Assembly: GCA_902763615.1 (NCBI GenBank)
Contig: CACWSX010000020.1
Coordinates: 1 to 54,673 of the forward strand
Length of the DNA: 54,673 nt
From: an uncultured Prevotellaceae bacterium
Lineage (GTDB): Bacteria > Bacteroidota > Bacteroidia > Bacteroidales > Bacteroidaceae
Direction of reading: 5' to 3'
Shown here: piece by piece, positions 14,915-23,410 of the stretch
Numbering within the stretch: the stretch's first letter is position 1
How the letters are laid out: every line of letters begins with the position of its first letter
Notes under the pieces: model-generated
What the model saw: the letters and a program-made list of their open reading frames with translations, nothing else
Told to the model about the DNA's origin: nothing
Databases searched by the model: none
Position numbers and translations under genes: made by a program

Positions 14915-17350
14915 ATGACTCACAAAAACATTCTTCTCGTGGTCGGTTTTGCATTCTTTGCAACAGCCCAGGCTCAAGTGACAATCGATATCGACGCCCT
15001 GCAACGGGGACCGAAGGTGAGCCCGATGCTTTATGGCATCTTCTATGAAGACATTAACCATGCTGCCGATGGCGGTATCTATGCAGAGCTGATACGCAAC
15101 CGATCGTTTGAGGACGGACCTCGCTATGGCGCACCTGCTGATATGCAGGGATGGTCAACCTATGCAGCAGCTCCGTCGCAACTCGAGGCAAGACTCATAC
15201 AACCCACGAAAAAGACGCCGTTGCTTAACAGTGTGCAGCACAACGCTCTGGCACTCGACATCAAGGCTTCGCCCACGATTCCCGTCTGTCTGGTAAACGA
15301 GGGCTACTGGGGCATCAATGCCGTGCAGGGGCGCAGTTATCGTCTGTCGTTCTGGGCAAAGACACTGAAATACCAAGGCACCGTGAAGGCCACGCTCTGT
15401 TCGAAGGACGGCTCACTGCTATATGCTGAGACGGCAGTAAGCCAATTTCCTGCCGTTAAGGCCAAGGGCTGGACGAAGTACGAAGCCACCCTTACCGCCA
15501 ACGGCAATGATTCGCAGGCGCAGTTCGCACTGGTGTTCGACGGTGTGGGGCAAGTACAAATAGACATGGTGAGCCTTTTCCCACCCACATTCAAGAACCG
15601 TGAGAACGGCATGCGACCAGATCTGGCTAACATGCTGTGGCAGTTGCACCCCAAGTTCATGCGCTTCCCGGGAGGCTGCTTTGTGGAGGGGCAGGAGAGT
15701 CCCGACAATGCTTTTCGTTGGGAACGTACCATCGGCCCGATTGAGGAGCGTGAGGGGCACTGGAACGTGAACTGGGGCTATCGCACTTCCGACGGACTGG
15801 GTTACCATGAATACCTGCAGTTGGCAGAGGACTTAGGAGCCAAGCCACTTTATGTAGTGAATGTAGGAATATGGCATGGGGGCATGACTCCTTATGATAG
15901 CATCCAGTCGTGGATCGACGAGTGTATGAATGCCTTGGAGTATGCCAACGGCCCCGTTACATCGAAATACGGGGCTATGCGTGCCAGAAACGGACATCCG
16001 GAGCCTTTCGGAATAGAATATCTGGAGATAGGTAACGAAAACAACCAGCCGGACCCTCGTCAGCAGAGCGACCACTACTACGAACGCTACGAACAGTTCT
16101 ACAAAATCATCCGGGCGAAGTATCCCGAGATGAAGATCATCGGCAACGTGGTGGCATGGGGTGACGACAATCCCAAGTGGAACAGCAAACTGCCCGTCGA
16201 CCTGCTTGACGAGCACTACTACCGCTCACCAGACTGGTTTGCCGCCGCTTTCCACAAGTACGACAGCTACGACAGAAAAAGCCCCAAGGTCTATGTGGGC
16301 GAATATGCTGTGACCAACGGCTACGGCAAATTAGGCAACATGAATGCTGCCCTTGGCGAGGCTGTCTATATGATGGGCATGGAGAACAACGGCGACGTGG
16401 TGGAACTGGCCTCGTATGCCCCCATTTTTGTCAACGAGAACGATGCCCGTTGGCGTCCCGATATGATTCGTTTCAGCAGCAGCCGGGTTATGGGCACTCC
16501 AAGTTACTATGTGCAGCAACTCATGCCGCAGCATCTGGGCACACAGGTGGTGAAGGTGGAGCAGAACGATCCCTACAAGGGTACAGTCCGCAAACCGCTG
16601 ACACCGAAACGGAGCCGTGTGGGATTCGGGACATGGAACACACGCGCCACGTTTGAGACCGATAAGGATGTGGATTTTGTCTATGGTGACTGGCAGAAGG
16701 AAGGCAATACCGTGCGGCAGACTGGCCATAAGGATGCCACGCTCTGCATTGAGAAGAATATCATCGACAGCGACCACTACACCTGTAAGTTCCGTGCCCG
16801 CAAGGACGAGGGGGCTGAAGGCTTCATCATTATCTTCAACTATGTGGATGAAAAGAACTACTGTTGGGTGAACTTCGGTGGATGGACCAACTCCCAGCAC
16901 GCCATCGAGCAAATCAGCAATGGCGGCAAGTTGCTGGCTGACAGTAAGCGTGGACGTATAGAGGCTGGCCGTTGGTACGATATAACCCTACAGGTAAATG
17001 GCGACAGCGTGAAGGCGTGGCTTGACAACGAACTTGTCTTCGACACAATTCTGAAGCATGATGATACGAAGGGCATCTTCTCCTCAGCCACTATCGACGA
17101 TGCCAGCGGGGAACTCATCGTGAAAGTAGCCAATACAAGCGATGCAGCAACCACCGCCCGACTTAATCTGAAGAACTTTAAGCCGGCAAGTGCCCAGGTA
17201 GTCCGGTTGGCAGCCAACGACGGTATGGAAGAGAATACGCTCGATACGCCTACAGTCATCCATCCTGTGGAACAACTGCTCTCGCCCGATAATGACAGTG
17301 TTCTGCTCGAAATACCTCCTTACTCGCTGAATATCGTCAGGATAAAGTGA
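14915..17350 (+). CDS. Exported GH51 alpha-L-arabinofuranosidase
   Basis: The enzyme removes arabinofuranosyl side chains from plant polysaccharides such as arabinoxylan. The 811-aa protein has a signal peptide (1-20, ending AQA). It then has the start of the GH51 barrel (LYGIFYEDINHAADGG) and an inserted carbohydrate-binding-like beta domain (about 95-225). The barrel resumes with the acid/base in EIGNENN (near 375) and the likely nucleophile in VGEYAVTNG (near 462). A concanavalin/LamG-like domain (about 565-715) is inserted in the C-terminal beta-sandwich. It would act in the periplasm or at the surface. No SusC/SusD pair is adjacent, so it seems to be a stand-alone enzyme. Confidence 0.93.
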   Translation: MTHKNILLVVGFAFFATAQAQVTIDIDALQRGPKVSPMLYGIFYEDINHAADGGIYAELIRNRSFEDGPRYGAPADMQGWSTYAAAPSQLEARLIQPTKKTPLLNSVQHNALALDIKASPTIPVCLVNEGYWGINAVQGRSYRLSFWAKTLKYQGTVKATLCSKDGSLLYAETAVSQFPAVKAKGWTKYEATLTANGNDSQAQFALVFDGVGQVQIDMVSLFPPTFKNRENGMRPDLANMLWQLHPKFMRFPGGCFVEGQESPDNAFRWERTIGPIEEREGHWNVNWGYRTSDGLGYHEYLQLAEDLGAKPLYVVNVGIWHGGMTPYDSIQSWIDECMNALEYANGPVTSKYGAMRARNGHPEPFGIEYLEIGNENNQPDPRQQSDHYYERYEQFYKIIRAKYPEMKIIGNVVAWGDDNPKWNSKLPVDLLDEHYYRSPDWFAAAFHKYDSYDRKSPKVYVGEYAVTNGYGKLGNMNAALGEAVYMMGMENNGDVVELASYAPIFVNENDARWRPDMIRFSSSRVMGTPSYYVQQLMPQHLGTQVVKVEQNDPYKGTVRKPLTPKRSRVGFGTWNTRATFETDKDVDFVYGDWQKEGNTVRQTGHKDATLCIEKNIIDSDHYTCKFRARKDEGAEGFIIIFNYVDEKNYCWVNFGGWTNSQHAIEQISNGGKLLADSKRGRIEAGRWYDITLQVNGDSVKAWLDNELVFDTILKHDDTKGIFSSATIDDASGELIVKVANTSDAATTARLNLKNFKPASAQVVRLAANDGMEENTLDTPTVIHPVEQLLSPDNDSVLLEIPPYSLNIVRIK

Positions 17351-17431
17351 GCTACTTTTTTTTACTTTTTTCCCGTGGTACTAAATACAACAGACTTTGA
17401 TTTATCGAAATAATCCAAAAACTGAATAAAG

Positions 17432-18280
17432 ATGAAAAAGAATTTTGTAGCGATTATTGCAGCCATGCTACTTAGCCTGATGCCGTATGCGGCTGGAGCT
17501 CAGGGAACAGAGATTAACAGTCGTGACCTGCGCGGCAAAGTGGTTTATCAAGATGATAATGTGGTGTTCCGCCAACTTGACGAGCATACATGGATAGGCA
17601 ACGGACATCTGGTATATAATGAGTCGCTCTACCTCGTTGAGGGTAATGACCGTGCACTTCTGATTGATGCAGGGACACGCATACCTGGGCTGGACAAGAT
17701 TGTGGCAAAGATTACTTCCAAGCCTGTAACGATGATGTTGACTCATGCCCATGGTGACCATGCGGGTGGCGTAGGACCTTTCCCTGAGGTTTATCTGAAT
17801 GCTGGGGATATGACTATCGTTCCGAATAATATGCGCAACTATCAGGGACAGATCAAGTATCTCAACGACGGGGAAGTGATCGACCTGGGTGGTCGTGAGA
17901 TAGAGGTCATCTTTACGCCAGGTCATACTGCTGGAAGCACAACGTTCTTTGACAGGGCAAGGCATTACGGATTTAGTGGTGATGCTTTCGGCTCAACCAA
18001 CCTGTTGGTGTTCACCAACCTCTCAACCGAGATGTACACCGCCGAGCGGATTGAGCGGTATATGAAGAAAAACGATATCCATTTCCTCTTTCCTGGTCAT
18101 TACAGCGGTGACAATCTGGAGACGCTTCAGCGTGTTACCGATATCAAGGACATGTGCCGCGAGATACTGGATGGTGAGCGCCAACCGACTGCCAGCAATG
18201 GCAACAACGGAGGCATGGATATGATGGTCGACGACAAGGGTGTCCGTATCAACTTCAGTAGCCGGTCAGGAAAGAAGTAA
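17432..18280 (+). CDS. Exported metallo-beta-lactamase-fold hydrolase
   Basis: The 282-aa protein has a signal peptide (1-23, ending AGA). The full metal-binding signature follows: HAHGDH (about 106-111), GHTAGS (about 165), GDAFGS (about 183) and a final GHYSGD (about 224). The substrate is unknown; related exported proteins include lactonases, phosphodiesterases and true beta-lactamases, and nothing here decides between them. It follows GH51 by 81 bases on the same strand, but no functional link is evident. The C-terminal 40 residues are Asn/Gly/Met-rich. Confidence 0.88.
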   Translation: MKKNFVAIIAAMLLSLMPYAAGAQGTEINSRDLRGKVVYQDDNVVFRQLDEHTWIGNGHLVYNESLYLVEGNDRALLIDAGTRIPGLDKIVAKITSKPVTMMLTHAHGDHAGGVGPFPEVYLNAGDMTIVPNNMRNYQGQIKYLNDGEVIDLGGREIEVIFTPGHTAGSTTFFDRARHYGFSGDAFGSTNLLVFTNLSTEMYTAERIERYMKKNDIHFLFPGHYSGDNLETLQRVTDIKDMCREILDGERQPTASNGNNGGMDMMVDDKGVRINFSSRSGKK

Positions 18281-18301
18281 TCCTCACCGGCTACATTCTA
18301 T

Positions 18302-18802
18302 CTATGCGTATTTGCACACCAAATAAGCGCCAACAACTTGTAGAAGGATGCCGGGCCATCCGATGGTGAAGTCCTGAATGGTGGCTTCGATACCTCCTGT
18401 CAGCAATAGCTCTCCGAGTCCTCCGATTATCAGGGAACTGAGCACGACGCCAATCAGTAGGAACCACGATACTCTCTTGAAGTGTTGGGCTGTGAATCCG
18501 GCAATCAAAGCCAGCACTACCAGCTTGAAAGTCATGACGACCAGAATAGGCCATGCTGGCATACCCGTGAGCAGATGGTTCACCAAGGGAGATGCCAAGG
18601 CGGCTATTAGTCCGACTTTCCATCCAAGCTTATAGGCTCCTATAAGGATGACCAGCGAGAGTGGCGCGAAGATGATACCACCCTGTGGAATGAGGTGGAA
18701 CACATGAGGCAACACCAAATTGCAGGCTACGAAGATGGACGCCCACAGATAGGTTTTGGCCTCGTCATAATTCAACGTGTAAAGTTTTGCACTTGCATTC
18801 AT
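18302..18802 (-). CDS. ECF-transporter S-component-like membrane protein
   Basis: The 166-aa protein is made of five or six membrane helices with loops such as PQGGIIFAPL and LGWKVGLIAALASPLVNHLLTG. That pattern is typical of substrate-binding S-components of energy-coupling-factor vitamin and metal importers. It is the last gene of the seven-gene run, 19 bases after the TonB receptor, suggesting that both membranes are crossed for one substrate. The EcfA/A'/T energising module is not in the window and would have to be shared. The substrate is not identified; flavin is a guess from the flavin-enzyme neighbours. Confidence 0.7.
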   Translation of the reverse strand: MNASAKLYTLNYDEAKTYLWASIFVACNLVLPHVFHLIPQGGIIFAPLSLVILIGAYKLGWKVGLIAALASPLVNHLLTGMPAWPILVVMTFKLVVLALIAGFTAQHFKRVSWFLLIGVVLSSLIIGGLGELLLTGGIEATIQDFTIGWPGILLQVVGAYLVCKYA

Positions 18803-18821
18803 AATTATAGATGTTTAGAAA

Positions 18822-20690
18822 TTAGAAATTGACATTCACTCCTCCCATCACCGTTGCTCGGGGCATGGGATAGCCCAGATTGATCTCGTAACTCTGTGCC
18901 AGCAGGTTCTCACCCCGCGCCCAGAGCGCCAGATTGCGAGTCAGTGCGTAGCTGACAGAAAGGTTCAGAAGACAGAAGTTCTCCTTTTGCTCATCATTCC
19001 CTACGGCTGTATAGAGACCGCCGATGTATTGCAGACCTGCATTCACGGTCAGCTTGTTGCAGTGATAATCTGCACCAAGGAATCCTTTATAGTCGGGGGC
19101 TGCCACTACAGGGTTCTTCATGTGAAGCAGCGAGTGATTGGTAGAGAGGGCCCAGTGGCTATTGATGCGATACTGGGCTTCCAGCTCTGCACCGTAGTTC
19201 TCAATCTCTCCCGTGTTCACATTACGGGGCTTACCATCTACGGGGATGGTCTGAATCATGTTGTCCCCTTTAACATAATAGAGGTTCATACCGTAGTTGA
19301 AGGCATTGATGTGATGGCGCCACGAGAGTTCGTAGTTCCAAAGACGTTCGGGGGCCAGATCTGTATTTGAAGGGGGGTAGAGGTACATTTCACGCATGGT
19401 GGGATTGCGGAAACCTTTACTTGCCATCGCCTTGATCTGCCCTGTTTCCATCGGACGGATTACGATACCAGCCTGCGGTACCCACTCCGTTCCGGTAATT
19501 GAATGATGATCTATGCGGATACCGGCATCGATGGTGAGCCACTGCAGCAGGTCTTGACGGAAATCCACATAGCCCGCTATCTCATTACGATACGATTTGC
19601 CGCTCTGCTTATTGGGTGTGTCGAGCACTTCGTCAGTTTCTTTTGATGTATAGTAAGCGTAACCGTAGATGTGCTGGTAGTCGATACCTGCAGTCAGTCG
19701 GTTGCCTTCAAACAGTTGGAAGCTCTGATATAACGATACGCCCGTCAGTGCATCCTTAGAACGGAAATAGCGCTGTGTGGGCTTGCTGGGGTCGGCTGTA
19801 CCATCATCAATCTTGTGGCGCCCAAAGTTTGTATAGACTGAGAGTGCACCACTGGTCTTGCCGTAATGGTTCTCCAAGGCTGCTGACACGACTCCACGTG
19901 TAATCCACTGGTCGGCATTGTAGAGAGGACTGCTTTCCAATCCCGGATTGGATGCGTTGAAGTGAGTAATGTCGGCATCGATATAGGCATTCCAATGGTC
20001 GTTGAAATCAAAGCCTAGCTTCAGGTAGCCACCATACTGCTCGAAACCCATGCGTGGACGGTGATTGTCTGTGCGGCCATACTGGGCAGACACAGTGCTA
20101 CTGAACTTTCCGCTGCGTATCTGGTTGGATGCTTCTGCCTGGACAGTACCATAACTGCCCGCGCCAAGGTTGATGTCTGTGCGGACACCATCTTCACGGG
20201 CCTGACGGGTCACAATGTTCATCACACCTCCCATCGCATTGCTTCCGTAAAGTACTGATGCGGGGCCTCGCAACACCTCGATGCGCTCAGCCATCAGTGT
20301 CTGATAACTGTCGGAAATGGGGTGACCATAGATACCTTGATACTGTGGATGACCATCGATGAGAACGAGCAGTTGACCTGCACCGCCCGAGATACCACGA
20401 AGGTTGATACCGCCAGCGGCACCCGTTGACACACCATAGCACATCATCGAGCGTGAGGTGACAAAGAAGCCTGGCACCTGCTGCATTACCGTTGGTAATA
20501 CGCTCGTCTGGTGCTGTTCTGTCAGCTGTTGGCGCCCTATCACGTTCACCGTCATCGGCAGATGGCGTACATCTGTTGCGTTTCTTGTTCCTGTTACAAC
20601 TACTTCCTGCAGTGATAGTGAATCTGCGGTCTGCGCTCCACTGATAGCAGCCATTATGCTGAATACTGTTAATACAATATTTTTTTTCAT
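18822..20690 (-). CDS. TonB-dependent outer-membrane receptor
   Basis: The 622-aa protein has a signal peptide, a TonB box region (SLQEVVVTGTRN), a plug domain (about 30-150, with VLRGPASVLYGSNAMGGVMNIVT) and a 22-strand-type barrel ending in F (GGVNVNF). It lacks the long N-terminal carboxypeptidase-like domain of SusC proteins, so it is of the vitamin/siderophore type. It would bring a scarce ligand across the outer membrane using TonB energy. Co-transcription with an S-component downstream and redox genes upstream is the main clue to its ligand, which remains unknown. Confidence 0.9.
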   Translation of the reverse strand: MKKNIVLTVFSIMAAISGAQTADSLSLQEVVVTGTRNATDVRHLPMTVNVIGRQQLTEQHQTSVLPTVMQQVPGFFVTSRSMMCYGVSTGAAGGINLRGISGGAGQLLVLIDGHPQYQGIYGHPISDSYQTLMAERIEVLRGPASVLYGSNAMGGVMNIVTRQAREDGVRTDINLGAGSYGTVQAEASNQIRSGKFSSTVSAQYGRTDNHRPRMGFEQYGGYLKLGFDFNDHWNAYIDADITHFNASNPGLESSPLYNADQWITRGVVSAALENHYGKTSGALSVYTNFGRHKIDDGTADPSKPTQRYFRSKDALTGVSLYQSFQLFEGNRLTAGIDYQHIYGYAYYTSKETDEVLDTPNKQSGKSYRNEIAGYVDFRQDLLQWLTIDAGIRIDHHSITGTEWVPQAGIVIRPMETGQIKAMASKGFRNPTMREMYLYPPSNTDLAPERLWNYELSWRHHINAFNYGMNLYYVKGDNMIQTIPVDGKPRNVNTGEIENYGAELEAQYRINSHWALSTNHSLLHMKNPVVAAPDYKGFLGADYHCNKLTVNAGLQYIGGLYTAVGNDEQKENFCLLNLSVSYALTRNLALWARGENLLAQSYEINLGYPMPRATVMGGVNVNF

Positions 20691-20721
20691 TTAAAAAAGA
20701 CTGGCAGCGCCTTTGTGACGG

Positions 20722-21444
20722 TTATTTAACTTCACGCTCCTGAATGGACTTGCCTGACCCCCAAGCTGTACCAACCTTCTCGCCGACAACACGGTATTCG
20801 TTCTTGGCAGAGTCGAAGATGACGGGCTGAAGCTTGCCGAGGTCGATGTTACCCTCTTCGTCGAGGATGCTCTCGTCAGCACTCATGTTGACAATCTCGC
20901 CAATGACACGGGCACCACCGTTCTCGTCTTCATCGAAGGTCACGACCTTGCACTCCAGCGTCAGTTTGTACTCGTTGATGATAGGTGCATCGACATTGGG
21001 ACTTGGTGTGATGGTGAATCCTGACTTGGCCACCTTATCGGGCACGTCGTTGCCGGACACGATGCCGAAATAGTCGCTCTGAACGATGTCATCCTTCGTG
21101 GCAAAGCTGATGGTGAATGCCTTCTTCAGACGGATGTTTTCGGTGGTCTTGTGCTTGGAGAGTTCGAAGGTGATGTGCTTGGGACCGCACTGGCCACCCC
21201 ATGCAGCCATCATCACGTCGGGATTCTTGTTCTCGTCCCATGTGGCGATCATGATGGCGGGCAAGGGCGTGATAACTGCCTTGTCACTGAAGTTCTTGCG
21301 CCCCTCAACGGCCTTTACCTCAATTTTCTCCTGAGTGGGGTTCTCGTTGATGTTTGCCTCACTCTTCTGCTCCTTATTTCCACAGGCGGCGATGAGCAGT
21401 GCGCCTGTCAGCACAAGGGCTGATGATTTCATAAATTTCTTCAT
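20722..21444 (-). CDS. Lipoprotein with flavin-reductase-like FMN-binding domain
   Basis: The 240-aa protein starts with a lipoprotein signal (lipobox LIAAC, Cys near residue 21). Residues about 50-230 form a flavin-reductase-like split-barrel domain (TPLPAIMIATWDENKNPDVM, later FTITPSPNVDAPIINE and LTLECKV). Members I know are mostly cytosolic, so a lipid-anchored, extracytoplasmic version is unusual. It may handle flavin or quinone redox chemistry outside the inner membrane. It lies 21 bases after the small ORF and 31 bases before the TonB receptor gene. Confidence 0.8.
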   Translation of the reverse strand: MKKFMKSSALVLTGALLIAACGNKEQKSEANINENPTQEKIEVKAVEGRKNFSDKAVITPLPAIMIATWDENKNPDVMMAAWGGQCGPKHITFELSKHKTTENIRLKKAFTISFATKDDIVQSDYFGIVSGNDVPDKVAKSGFTITPSPNVDAPIINEYKLTLECKVVTFDEDENGGARVIGEIVNMSADESILDEEGNIDLGKLQPVIFDSAKNEYRVVGEKVGTAWGSGKSIQEREVK

Positions 21445-21465
21445 AACAATTGTTCTTGTTTTTAT

Positions 21466-21609
21466 TTAATGCTTTCTGAATCTATTCCGTAGCCGTTTAT
21501 AGCCTTCAACGCCCAGAATGGTCAGACCTCCATACTGACAGGTCTTGGCCAGTCCGAAGAGCACTGCCCACAGGATGCCCTTTGCTGTTGTGCTGATGGG
21601 CAGCAGCAT
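21466..21609 (-). CDS. Tiny membrane protein (47 aa)
   Basis: ATG at 21609-21607 opens a 47-codon frame starting 1 base beyond the nitroreductase stop. The product begins MLLPISTTAKGILWAVLFGL, with a hydrophobic stretch (about 11-35) that could span the membrane, and ends in a very basic tail (GYKRLRNRFRKH). The tight spacing on both sides and the membrane-plus-basic layout argue for a real gene, although it is short enough to be missed by gene callers. Function is unknown. Confidence 0.55.
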   Translation of the reverse strand: MLLPISTTAKGILWAVLFGLAKTCQYGGLTILGVEGYKRLRNRFRKH

Positions 21610-21610
21610 C

Positions 21611-22300
21611 TTATGCCCATTCGAAGTTGTCCTTTCCAGCACCGACCTCGAAATGATACTTCGCGATGCCGAGATCCAATTGGGTATAACCAATCAGCGA
21701 GAAGTTTCTTTTGGCGATTACTTGGGCTGGCTTGCTGTCTCTGGCGGATACATATTCAAAGAAGAACTTCTGTTGGTTCACGGCTGTCGGGGCAAGCAGG
21801 GCTGCTTCGACACCCTTGCGGAACCACGAAGGGGTGATGTCGCTGGCGTTGCTCGCTTTTCCTACGGTCTTGATCTTATGACCGACTCCCTGTGTCTCAC
21901 CATAGCCGATGGCGATATAGGCCTTGATAACCTCGCCCTCTTCGAGTACGTAGGTTCCAGGTATCTTTGAGTAGCTGAGTCCCACCCAACAGGTATTCAA
22001 ACCGAGTGTCTGAGCCAGAAGTACCAGATGCTCGCCGTAGTAGCCGATACGTTCATCGAGGTCTTCTGCCTTTTGGCCAGCCATGACCAGATAGTTGGTC
22101 ACGTTGGAGAACTTCCCGTACTTGGCTAGCTTGCCTTGGAAGGCTTTGGGCTCATTCTTGACCAATTGGATATGCAGATGCCCCTGACGGTTCTGCTCTT
22201 CAATCTCCTTCTCCAGCACCTTGACAATGTCTTCTGCCAACGGCTGTGCTTTGTATGCCCTTACGCTATGGCGGGCTTTCATTGCTTCTTCTAGAGTCAT
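21611..22300 (-). CDS. Nitroreductase-family FMN oxidoreductase
   Basis: The 229-aa protein shows nitroreductase features: RHSVRAY near the N-terminus (FMN phosphate contacts), NTCWVGL near residue 104, and LAPTAVNQQKFFFE near 168, in the arrangement of the TM1586-type subfamily that carries two half-domains in one chain. It probably reduces quinones or nitro compounds with NAD(P)H. It lies 28 bases after ohrR and is likely to be induced with it under peroxide stress. Confidence 0.85.
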   Translation of the reverse strand: MTLEEAMKARHSVRAYKAQPLAEDIVKVLEKEIEEQNRQGHLHIQLVKNEPKAFQGKLAKYGKFSNVTNYLVMAGQKAEDLDERIGYYGEHLVLLAQTLGLNTCWVGLSYSKIPGTYVLEEGEVIKAYIAIGYGETQGVGHKIKTVGKASNASDITPSWFRKGVEAALLAPTAVNQQKFFFEYVSARDSKPAQVIAKRNFSLIGYTQLDLGIAKYHFEVGAGKDNFEWA

Positions 22301-22328
22301 ATTAATATTTCATTTTTGGGTCGGTTGT

Positions 22329-22769
22329 TTATTTCTTTAATGTTTCGATGATTGAGTCTAATTCACAGGCCAGATGCGTGTAGTCATCCATCTGGAGCGG
22401 ACAGGCCTTCAATGTTTCACCCATACCTGCAGGGATGAGTTTGTAGGCTTCTTCCTCCATGTCGCGACCTTTCTCTGTGAGGCTGACTATCTGCTGGCGC
22501 TTGTCCTGCTCACCCTTCTTGCGGCTGACAATGCCCAGCTTCTCCATGCGTTGGAGTAGGGGAGTCACGGTGTTCGTCTCCAGCAGCAACCGGTGGGCGA
22601 TGTCGTTCACAGGCTGGCAGTCTTTCTCCCACAACACCATCAGTACGAGGTACTGCGGATAGGTGATGCCTAGTTCCGTGAGCATCGGCGTATAGGCCTG
22701 CGTAATGAGTCTTGCTGCCGTATAGAGACGGAAGCAGATCTGATTGTCAAGCTGCATTTCTGTGTGCAT
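22329..22769 (-). CDS. ohrR: OhrR-type MarR-family organic-peroxide repressor
   Basis: The 146-aa protein matches OhrR closely in its N-terminal half. LDNQICFRLYTAARLITQAY places a single reactive cysteine at residue 12, the position of the sensing Cys in Bacillus OhrR, and GITYPQYLVLMVLWE follows. The winged-helix region contains NTVTPLLQRMEKLG and RKKGEQDKRQQIVSLT. Oxidation of that Cys by organic peroxide should release it from DNA. Two further Cys residues, one in the wing-proximal region and one near the C-terminus, could form a mixed disulphide. It is the second gene of the run, 16 bases after the peroxidase gene. I propose that it binds the double inverted site at 23360-23405. Confidence 0.9.
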   Translation of the reverse strand: MHTEMQLDNQICFRLYTAARLITQAYTPMLTELGITYPQYLVLMVLWEKDCQPVNDIAHRLLLETNTVTPLLQRMEKLGIVSRKKGEQDKRQQIVSLTEKGRDMEEEAYKLIPAGMGETLKACPLQMDDYTHLACELDSIIETLKK

Positions 22770-22785
22770 AATTGTCGATAATTAA

Positions 22786-23331
22786 TTAGCCAAGCATTTC
22801 TTCAATGTCTTTCTCGAAGTCTTTGGGCTCGGTAGTGGGCGCAAAGCGCTTGATGGTCTCACCATCCTTTGAGATCAGGAATTTGGTGAAGTTCCACTTG
22901 ATGTCACTATCTTTCTCCACACTCTTGCTGATAGCCTTGAAGAGCGTCTTGGCGGCCTTTGCCTTCAGACCGTTGTACTCCTCGGTGGGAGCCTGTGCCT
23001 TCAGATACTCGAAAATGGGCTGGGCATCGGGGCCGTTGACATCACCCTTTCTCATGATTTGGAAGGTCACACCATAGTTCAGCTGGCAGAACTCCTCAAT
23101 CTGTGCATCGCCCTCAGGATCTTGCTCCTTGAACTGATTGCAGGGGAAACCGATGATAACGAGCCCCTTGTCTTTGTACTTCTGGTTCAGTTCCTCCAGT
23201 CCTGCGAACTGAGGGGTGAATCCACACTTGCTGGCTGTGTTGACAATCAGCAATACCTTACCTTGAAACTGTGAGAAATCAATCTCCTTACCTTTGCTTG
23301 AAAAAGCCTTGAAATCATAAATCTTTTGCAT
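22786..23331 (-). CDS. gpx: Glutathione-peroxidase-family thiol peroxidase
   Basis: The 181-aa protein reduces hydroperoxides through Cys36 in NTASKCGFT. The family motifs GFPCNQF (second Cys) and IKWNFTKFLI are present. It is the Cys, not selenocysteine, form, and in such bacterial members thioredoxin rather than glutathione is usually the reductant. There is no signal peptide, so it is cytoplasmic. It is the first gene behind the 23360-23405 promoter/operator, fitting a peroxide-inducible operon. Confidence 0.93.
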   Translation of the reverse strand: MQKIYDFKAFSSKGKEIDFSQFQGKVLLIVNTASKCGFTPQFAGLEELNQKYKDKGLVIIGFPCNQFKEQDPEGDAQIEEFCQLNYGVTFQIMRKGDVNGPDAQPIFEYLKAQAPTEEYNGLKAKAAKTLFKAISKSVEKDSDIKWNFTKFLISKDGETIKRFAPTTEPKDFEKDIEEMLG

Positions 23332-23359
23332 ACCTTATTTATATTTATTGTTATTTCTG

Positions 23360-23405
23360 TCGTTTGCGATGCAAAGGTAATAATAATATTTTATATCGCA
23401 AACGA
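23360..23405 (-). promoter_or_regulatory. Peroxide-operon promoter with paired inverted operator
   Basis: On the - strand, -33 TTTG (23402-23399), 19 bases, then -7 TACCTTTG (23379-23372). A perfect 11-base inverted repeat, TCGTTTGCGAT (23360-23370) and its complement (23395-23405), covers the -33 box with one arm and the expected transcription start with the other. Each arm is itself nearly symmetric (ATCG-CAAA-CGAT), so two repressor dimers could bind. This is the obvious candidate OhrR operator. Confidence 0.7.
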
Positions 23406-23410
23406 TTTAT

